This document shows positions 60,255-64,000 of a DNA stretch of 64,000 nt, piece by piece. This DNA is from Allopontixanthobacter sediminis (GTDB lineage Bacteria > Pseudomonadota > Alphaproteobacteria > Sphingomonadales > Sphingomonadaceae): NCBI RefSeq assembly GCF_009828115.1, contig NZ_WTYL01000001.1, positions 62,001 to 126,000 of the forward strand. The letters run 5' to 3'. A program made the translations under genes and the position numbers. The notes under the pieces are model-generated. The model searched no databases. It saw only the letters and a list, made by a program, of their open reading frames with translations, and was not told the DNA's origin. The first letter of the stretch is position 1; every line of letters begins with the position of its first letter.

Positions 60255-60266
60255 TTAACCGGTTAA
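60255..60266. promoter_or_regulatory. 12-base palindrome before membrane/coiled-coil gene
   Basis: TTAACCGGTTAA, a perfect inverted repeat in the 152-base gap between the Cro-like gene and the next, 40 bases before the latter. Possible operator; otherwise nothing is recognised in this gap apart from an AGAAAGGAAA ribosome-binding site. Confidence 0.3.
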
Positions 60267-60306
60267 AAATTATGCTTAATTTCGAGTTAACAGAAAGGAA
60301 ATCCCA

Positions 60307-60594
60307 ATGCTTCTTGATATGCTCCTCTCCCTTTTCGTCGCTGCCGTTCTTGGCGGCTTGATTGTCTGGCTGATCGATCGCCAGCGCATCCGCAACCTGT
60401 CGCAAATCAACCAGGCATTGCAGGACAATCTCGCCAAGGAAATCGCGCAAGTCGATCACCTGACCGACAAGGTTCGCTCGATGCTCTCCGCCGAACGTGA
60501 CCGCAAAGAGGCCGTTCGTGCCGGTGCTGCCCGTGCCACCGAAGCGCGCAAGGCATCGGCTGCGGCGCGGCGATTGCTCAAGTCGCATCAGTAA
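60307..60594 (+). CDS. small membrane-anchored coiled-coil protein
   Basis: 95 residues: an N-terminal transmembrane helix (about 2-23, LLSLFVAAVLGGLIVWLID), then a long charged helix likely to form a coiled coil (SQINQALQDNLAKEIAQVDHLTDKV, with later Ala/Arg-rich repeats). AGAAAGGAAA lies upstream. Resembles phage or host RmuC-like short anchors only in layout. Function unknown. Confidence 0.65.
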   Translation: MLLDMLLSLFVAAVLGGLIVWLIDRQRIRNLSQINQALQDNLAKEIAQVDHLTDKVRSMLSAERDRKEAVRAGAARATEARKASAAARRLLKSHQ

Positions 60595-60739
60595 TTCCGG
60601 CGCTCTGGAATGGGGGCGTCAGAGAGGTCGATGGGGCGGTTCATCCTCGGAGCGCTGACCGGACGGGGGCTGTCTCCCAGCCATTCAACCCGCAGCGTAA
60701 TCTTCCTCCCAAACACATTTTTTATTCAGGAGTTTCGCC

Positions 60740-60985
60740 ATGAAGAACAAACTTTCCGATCTGAACGATCATCTGTTCATGCAGCTGGAGCGACTTGGCG
60801 ACGAGGATTTGACCTCCGAGCAAATCGACCAGGAAGCGCGCCGTGCAGAAGCGATGGTTTCCGTTGCTGACCGTGTCGTGACCAACGCAGCCCTGCAACT
60901 CAAAGCCGCCGTGCTGTTCGTCGAACATGGCGAATACGTCCGCCCGCATCTGCCTATGCTCGGGAGCCGGTCCAATGAAGGGTAG
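60740..60985 (+). CDS. conserved small phage protein
   Basis: 81 residues, MKNKLSDLNDHLFMQLERLGDEDLTSEQIDQEARRAEAM..., a small helical family seen in several phages of proteobacteria; role unknown. Overlaps the HNH gene start by 11 bases. Preceded by a GGAG-like site (caggag). Confidence 0.75.
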   Translation: MKNKLSDLNDHLFMQLERLGDEDLTSEQIDQEARRAEAMVSVADRVVTNAALQLKAAVLFVEHGEYVRPHLPMLGSRSNEG

Positions 60986-61625
60986 GGCGATCCGCTACAG
61001 CAGCGAAGAAATGGCATGGCTGGAGAAAAACCGCGCCATGGTCATATCGGCATATCACGCCGCCTTCATTGCCAAATTTCCCCGTGATGATGTTTCCCTG
61101 ATCAATCTCCACAGTCTCCGCAAACGGAAGGGCTGGAAAACCGGACGCACCGGCCACTTCGAAGCGGGCAAAGCTCCGATGAACAAGGGCAAAAAGTGCG
61201 CGCCAGGGACGGGTGGCTTGCACCCGAATGCTCGCAAGACCCAGTTCAAGAAAGGCGAGCGCACTGGCATCGCCCAGAAGAATTACAAGCCGGTCGGTTA
61301 TGAGCGTATCAGCATAGATGGCTACCGAGAGCGTAAGGTCAACGACGATCTGCCGTTCAAGGATCGCTGGCAGCTGGTGCAACGCATAGAATGGGAAGCT
61401 GCGAACGGCCCCATACCCGATGGCTACGCTCTCAAGTGCCTCGACGGCAATCGGCTGAACTGCGCCCCCTCGAATTGGGAGCCGGTGAAGCGCAGTGTCC
61501 TCGCCCGCCTGAATGGCGGACGGTGGCGCAAGACCCTCGCCTATGACGATGCGCCGGCTGAATTGAAGCCGCTCGTCATGGCAACTGCGAAACTGAAAGA
61601 CCGGATCCAAGAGGTGCGGCCATGA
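60975..61625 (+). CDS. phage HNH endonuclease signature protein
   Basis: 216 residues from the ATG at 60975. The N-terminal region (IRYSSEEMAWLEKNRAMVISAYHAAF and LHSLRKRKGWKTGR) looks like an HTH that scans DNA; the C-terminal half has VQRIEWEAANGPIPDGYALKCLDGNRLNCAPSNWE, the HNH_3-type core seen in phage nucleases. The first His is replaced (QRIEWE), so activity is uncertain. ATGA overlap with the following small gene. Confidence 0.82.
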   Translation: MKGRAIRYSSEEMAWLEKNRAMVISAYHAAFIAKFPRDDVSLINLHSLRKRKGWKTGRTGHFEAGKAPMNKGKKCAPGTGGLHPNARKTQFKKGERTGIAQKNYKPVGYERISIDGYRERKVNDDLPFKDRWQLVQRIEWEAANGPIPDGYALKCLDGNRLNCAPSNWEPVKRSVLARLNGGRWRKTLAYDDAPAELKPLVMATAKLKDRIQEVRP

Positions 61626-61759
61626 AAACCATCAACGACTTCTCGACCTCTGAAAAGGCCGTGATCCGCGAACGCCGGAAGCACCAGGGCAACGTCGAAC
61701 TGGCCCGCGTGTTCGGGTGCGATGCGCGGACTATTGCCGCGATTGGGCGGGGCTCATGA
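61622..61759 (+). CDS. 45-residue HTH-like phage protein
   Basis: From the ATG at 61622, overlapping the HNH stop, to the TGA at 61757-61759, overlapping the next start. MKTINDFSTSEKAVIRERRKHQG, then NVELARVFGCDARTIAAIGRG, which is a likely helix-turn-helix. Too small for annotation by length alone but exactly coupled on both sides. Confidence 0.6.
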   Translation: MKTINDFSTSEKAVIRERRKHQGNVELARVFGCDARTIAAIGRGS

Positions 61760-61917
61760 GCACCGCCAAGGTCCTTTCTGCCAAGCGGACCACAGCACTC
61801 ATCGCGACGCTTTCCGGCAAGAAATCAGCCGACCCCGAAAGCCTGTCTCGATCCTACGCCCTGCCGGTGGCGGATGTCCGGCGCATCATGAAAAACATGG
61901 AAGTGGAAGCGTTATGA
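61756..61917 (+). CDS. 53-residue HTH-like phage protein
   Basis: From the ATG at 61756 (MSTAKVLSAKRTTALIATLSG); SLSRSYALPVADVRRIMKNM is a candidate HTH resembling those of its neighbours. Overlaps by 4 bases on both sides. Possible DNA-binding regulator; partner and site unknown. Confidence 0.6.
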   Translation: MSTAKVLSAKRTTALIATLSGKKSADPESLSRSYALPVADVRRIMKNMEVEAL

Positions 61918-62186
61918 AAAACTCGTCCAAGCTGTTTTCACAGATTGCCGCCGAAGCTGGCTGCACCCCGAACAAGGCCAAGACTGCCGCGTTCCTTTTC
62001 GGGCTTTCCGAGGATGGATCGACCATTGATCGTGCGGCGCGGTTGCTGTGCATGAAGCCGAACACGATCAAGGTTTATGCCCGCGAATTCCTGATCGACT
62101 TCGCTGATTACCGGCCCTTCGCTCGCGACGAAAAGTCAGGCCGCTCACGGCCGGATCCGACCTATCGCCTTGGTCTCGACCAATGA
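61914..62186 (+). CDS. 90-residue phage HTH protein
   Basis: From the ATG at 61914. Two helical motifs: AAEAGCTPNKAKTAAFLFGL and STIDRAARLLCMKPNTIKVYAREFLIDFADY; the second is a strong HTH. The tail is basic and polar. Overlaps both neighbours by 4 bases. Likely DNA-binding. Confidence 0.65.
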   Translation: MKNSSKLFSQIAAEAGCTPNKAKTAAFLFGLSEDGSTIDRAARLLCMKPNTIKVYAREFLIDFADYRPFARDEKSGRSRPDPTYRLGLDQ

Positions 62187-62299
62187 AGTGCGCCCTAGAC
62201 CAAGGCGTCAACACCGCGCTTCTCGCCGGCTGCTGCCTGACTGTGGCGCTGTTCCTCGTTGTCTTTTGTGCCGGGTTTGCGGCGGGGAGGGTGTTTTGA
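62183..62299 (+). CDS. 38-residue transmembrane phage peptide
   Basis: ATG at 62183 to TGA at 62297-62299. MKCALDQGVNTALLAGCCL then VALFLVVFCAGFAAGRVF: one hydrophobic helix of about 22 residues. Coupled by 4-base overlaps to both neighbours. Size and topology resemble small phage membrane peptides (holin-like or inhibitory), but the early location argues against lysis. Confidence 0.45.
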   Translation: MKCALDQGVNTALLAGCCLTVALFLVVFCAGFAAGRVF

Positions 62300-62637
62300 A
62301 ACCCGCCTTCCAACGCTGGACCCGCCGCGAGTGTGCAGAACTGGAACGTCTGTGGCGCTCCAATGTCAGCGCGAACACCATCGGCAAGTCGCTCGATCGC
62401 AGCCGTTCGTCGGTGCTCGGTAAGCTCAGCCGCATGGGATTGCTCTGCATTGAGCGTGATCGGCGTAAGTCGCGGGACCAGCAAATCGTGGCCCGCTACA
62501 TCGACGGCGAAACCGCGCGCGACCTGTCCGCCGTGTTCCGCCTGCACCCCGCCTACATCACCCAGCTTGCCCGCGATCATGGCTACAACCGCGGCGCAGG
62601 TCGGCCTCGTCATATCTCTAAAAGGGCCGCTGCCTGA
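62296..62637 (+). CDS. GcrA-like HTH protein of the prophage
   Basis: 113 residues from a TTG at 62296 that overlaps the previous stop (TTGA). The N-terminal FQRWTRRECAELERLWRSNVSANTIGKSL and SRSSVLGKLSRMGL match the DNA-binding start of GcrA, the alphaproteobacterial cell-cycle factor that binds methylated GANTC promoters with sigma-70. A second HTH follows (IVARYIDGETARDLSAVFRLH). The C-terminal sigma-binding region of GcrA is not evident. Confidence 0.65.
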   Translation: MKPAFQRWTRRECAELERLWRSNVSANTIGKSLDRSRSSVLGKLSRMGLLCIERDRRKSRDQQIVARYIDGETARDLSAVFRLHPAYITQLARDHGYNRGAGRPRHISKRAAA

Positions 62638-62825
62638 TGCCTCTCCCCCGGCTCCTTTCCCATAACGACCGTCGCCAGCGTCGAGCCGACATGATCGCGG
62701 CATATCAGCGGCGTCATGCTTCCTCGCGTACCGTAGCGGCGAAATTCGGCATGTCTGACAGCTATGTGAGGGCTGTCATGCGCCGTGCTGGTGTTTCCAA
62801 GCCTTCGGGGTGCCCGCCGCTATGA
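62637..62825 (+). CDS. 62-residue phage HTH protein
   Basis: RRQRRADMIAAYQRRHASSRTVAAKFGMSDSYVRAVMRRAGV is a compact HTH with a basic first helix. It shares a base with the GcrA-like gene stop and overlaps the next start by 4. Probably a small DNA-binding regulator. Confidence 0.65.
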   Translation: MPLPRLLSHNDRRQRRADMIAAYQRRHASSRTVAAKFGMSDSYVRAVMRRAGVSKPSGCPPL

Positions 62826-63013
62826 ACGTCACCGGCTTCCACGGGCGCAAGGCTCGCACCAAGAACGAGATGATGACCGCGCTTCGGTCCATGCTCATCA
62901 TGCGGCGGTCACTGGACGGCATCGCGGCGGATTCCATTGCGCGCTCCTACGGGGTTTCGATCCCGGTTGCGGAACAAATGATCGCCGATGAGCGGAAGCG
63001 GAGGGCGGCGTGA
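62822..63013 (+). CDS. 63-residue phage HTH-like protein
   Basis: From the ATG at 62822 (MNVTGFHGRKARTKNEMMTAL). Basic start, then RRSLDGIAADSIARSYGVSIPVAEQMIADE, a helical motif similar to its neighbours. Overlaps the VRR-NUC start by 4 bases (GTGA). Confidence 0.6.
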   Translation: MNVTGFHGRKARTKNEMMTALRSMLIMRRSLDGIAADSIARSYGVSIPVAEQMIADERKRRAA

Positions 63014-63450
63014 ACTTCGCCGATCTCGAAACCTCGCTCAAGCCCGTGCCGCAATTCTTCGTGCAGGCACCCGACAAGCGCAAGGACTGGCCGGAGGTTG
63101 ATCGGCAAGCGACGTTTTTCTCGACGCTGCGCATGGCTGCACCGCGGCTGCTGGTGTTCGCCAATGCCAACGCCGGGAAGCGCAGCCCCCGCATGGCCAG
63201 GAAAGAGGGCATCCTTGGGGGTGTGTTCGATGTCTCGATCGAATGGACGCGGATGCTTCATGCCTACGTGGAGTTCAAGGGTTACGACAAAAGCGGACGC
63301 GCCGGCGTGTTGTCGCCGAACCAGATAGATTTCGGCAATCGTCTCGTTGATCTCGGCATCCCCTGCGCCTGTTTTTTCGATCCTTACGACGCGGCCGACT
63401 GGCTGCGCGAACAAGGTTTCCCGGTAGCGGAGATCCGCCGTGCAGCATGA
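63010..63450 (+). CDS. VRR-NUC domain phage nuclease
   Basis: 146 residues from a GTG. The PD-(D/E)xK core of the VRR-NUC family is seen in GILGGVFDVSIEW and YVEFKGYDKSGRAGVLSPNQIDF (Asp; then Glu-x-Lys; then a Gln in the following helix). Similar phage genes are small Holliday-junction-type or repair nucleases. It overlaps the next start by 11 bases. Confidence 0.85.
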   Translation: MNFADLETSLKPVPQFFVQAPDKRKDWPEVDRQATFFSTLRMAAPRLLVFANANAGKRSPRMARKEGILGGVFDVSIEWTRMLHAYVEFKGYDKSGRAGVLSPNQIDFGNRLVDLGIPCACFFDPYDAADWLREQGFPVAEIRRAA

Positions 63451-63649
63451 TCCCATCCCGACAGAGCGCTCGCCGCAATCCTTCGACCTCGCCGGTTTCG
63501 CCAAGCGCACCGTGGAGGCGGGAATACTCGCCGCCCGTGATGACAAAAGCGAGATGAAGTTCCGCATAATGCTCGCCCGCCAGTGCGGTTTCCTGAGCGA
63601 TGACGAAACCCGGCTGTGGATTATCCAGCACGACTTAGGGGCCGCGTAA
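63440..63649 (+). CDS. small phage protein of unknown function
   Basis: 69 residues from a GTG at 63440 within the end of the VRR-NUC gene. FDLAGFAKRTVEAGILAARDDKSEMKFRIMLARQCGF is helical and charged. Its stop shares a base with the primase-like start. Function unknown. Confidence 0.6.
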   Translation: MQHDPIPTERSPQSFDLAGFAKRTVEAGILAARDDKSEMKFRIMLARQCGFLSDDETRLWIIQHDLGAA

Positions 63650-64000
63650 TGGCAACAGATTCCAACACCGCCCTTCAATTCGGGCCCGCATGGTGTTCGC
63701 GCCAGGTGCCGACGTTCAGCGGGATGCACGACACGCATATCGAGGATGGCGACGACTATTCCACGATCACGCTGGCCGATATCTTCACCATGCCGCCCGG
63801 GGATCACGCCAAGGGTGCCGGTCCTGCGTTCATCCCGTCCAGCTACTTCGACTTCGACGCGCGCAAACATGCCTCGCAGCGGGCCAAGGGCTCGTTCGTG
63901 GCCCTATGCGGCGACATCGATAGCGGTGACCATAGCCTTGAACGCATCAAGGGGCTCATGCGCGGGTTCTCGGGCAAGTCGGCCTGCCTGATCTATTCCA
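63649..64000 (+). CDS. phage primase-like replication protein, 3' end cut
   Basis: Starts at the ATG 63649 (overlapping the previous stop TAA by one base) and is open to the window end, 117 codons visible. The visible part has SRQVPTFSGMHDTHIEDGD, a later SSYFDFDARKHASQRAKGSF and FVALCGDIDSGDHSLERI, a segment that in phage archaeo-eukaryotic primase/helicase proteins holds acidic metal ligands. The rest, including any helicase part, is outside. Assigned by resemblance and by its place after the nuclease genes. Confidence 0.6.
   Translation, partial: MATDSNTALQFGPAWCSRQVPTFSGMHDTHIEDGDDYSTITLADIFTMPPGDHAKGAGPAFIPSSYFDFDARKHASQRAKGSFVALCGDIDSGDHSLERIKGLMRGFSGKSACLIYS

Larger units (their letters stand above)
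52880..64000. mobile_element. prophage, integrase-proximal part
   Basis: From the split tRNA-Arg to the window end: tyrosine integrase, excisionase-like gene, leftward early genes, repressor/Cro switch with operator repeats, then rightward genes including nucleases, HTH proteins and a primase-like protein. Nearly every neighbouring pair overlaps by 4 bases (ATGA or GTGA). Structural and lysis genes and the far attachment site are beyond 64000, so intactness cannot be judged. No transposase is present. Confidence 0.9.

Noticed and set aside
1-64000. CRISPR arrays, rRNA genes, insertion sequences
   Set aside because: No regularly spaced repeats, rRNA-like stretches or transposase genes seen on either strand.

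Overview
The window reads as a chromosomal segment of an alphaproteobacterium, most likely a sphingomonad (Sphingomonadales, possibly Erythrobacteraceae). The inference rests on the protein style, the high GC content, EcfG-type stress promoter motifs, a large TonB-dependent receptor, KDG kinase and a compact chromosomal VirB cluster. No rRNA gene or taxonomic marker is present, so the assignment is inference. Genes are densely packed and no stretch over about 300 bases lacks a gene.

Layout. 1-7 kb: end of an SDR gene, a CinA-type amidohydrolase, a 5'-truncated Lrp/AsnC regulator, a ROK fructokinase, and a tight ku - mgtC/sapB - ligD operon for non-homologous end joining. 7-12.1 kb: a stress-type BON protein, then a minus-strand operon with 4- to 10-base overlaps: DUF892, GT2 glycosyltransferase, acyl-CoA dehydrogenase-like, PIG-L deacetylase and NodS-like methyltransferase. 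This looks like an uncharacterised glycoconjugate or lipid pathway. 12.1-18.7 kb: DUF421 protein, Crp/Fnr regulator and a sugar cluster (GT4, sucrose-phosphate synthase fused to a phosphatase, GT2, GT-B). 18.7-34.1 kb: topoisomerase IB, CsbD, a CPA1 antiporter, aldehyde dehydrogenase, a secreted beta-propeller amidohydrolase, KDG kinase, an acyl-CoA catabolic cluster, and a RibB carrying an N-terminal HTH-like segment and a GTP cyclohydrolase II domain without its zinc cysteines.

34.2-52.1 kb is the most interesting chromosomal block. It holds an atypical PhoB-like response regulator, a TonB receptor with a beta-helix-type lipoprotein, a compact VirB-type T4SS (VirB1, 2, 3, 4, 6, 9, 10 and 11; no VirB5, 7, 8 or D4 seen), then ppk and ppx. 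Three Pho-box-like direct repeats (7-mers at 11-base spacing) stand in front of the regulator, the lipoprotein and the T4SS operon. This suggests a phosphate-starvation locus joining outer-membrane uptake, a secretion machine and polyphosphate metabolism.

52.85 kb to the end is the integrase-proximal part of a prophage. It is inserted in a tRNA-Arg(TCT) gene whose 5' part remains at 52848-52889, with the integrase stop codon inside the tRNA-derived core. Leftward early genes (excisionase-like, three DUF551 proteins, YqaJ exonuclease and partner, HNH nuclease) and rightward genes (Cro-like, HNH, a run of small HTH genes, a GcrA-like protein, VRR-NUC, and a primase-like protein cut by the window end) flank a lambda-like switch. 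Three copies of the palindrome TGTAGNNNNCTACA mark the operators.
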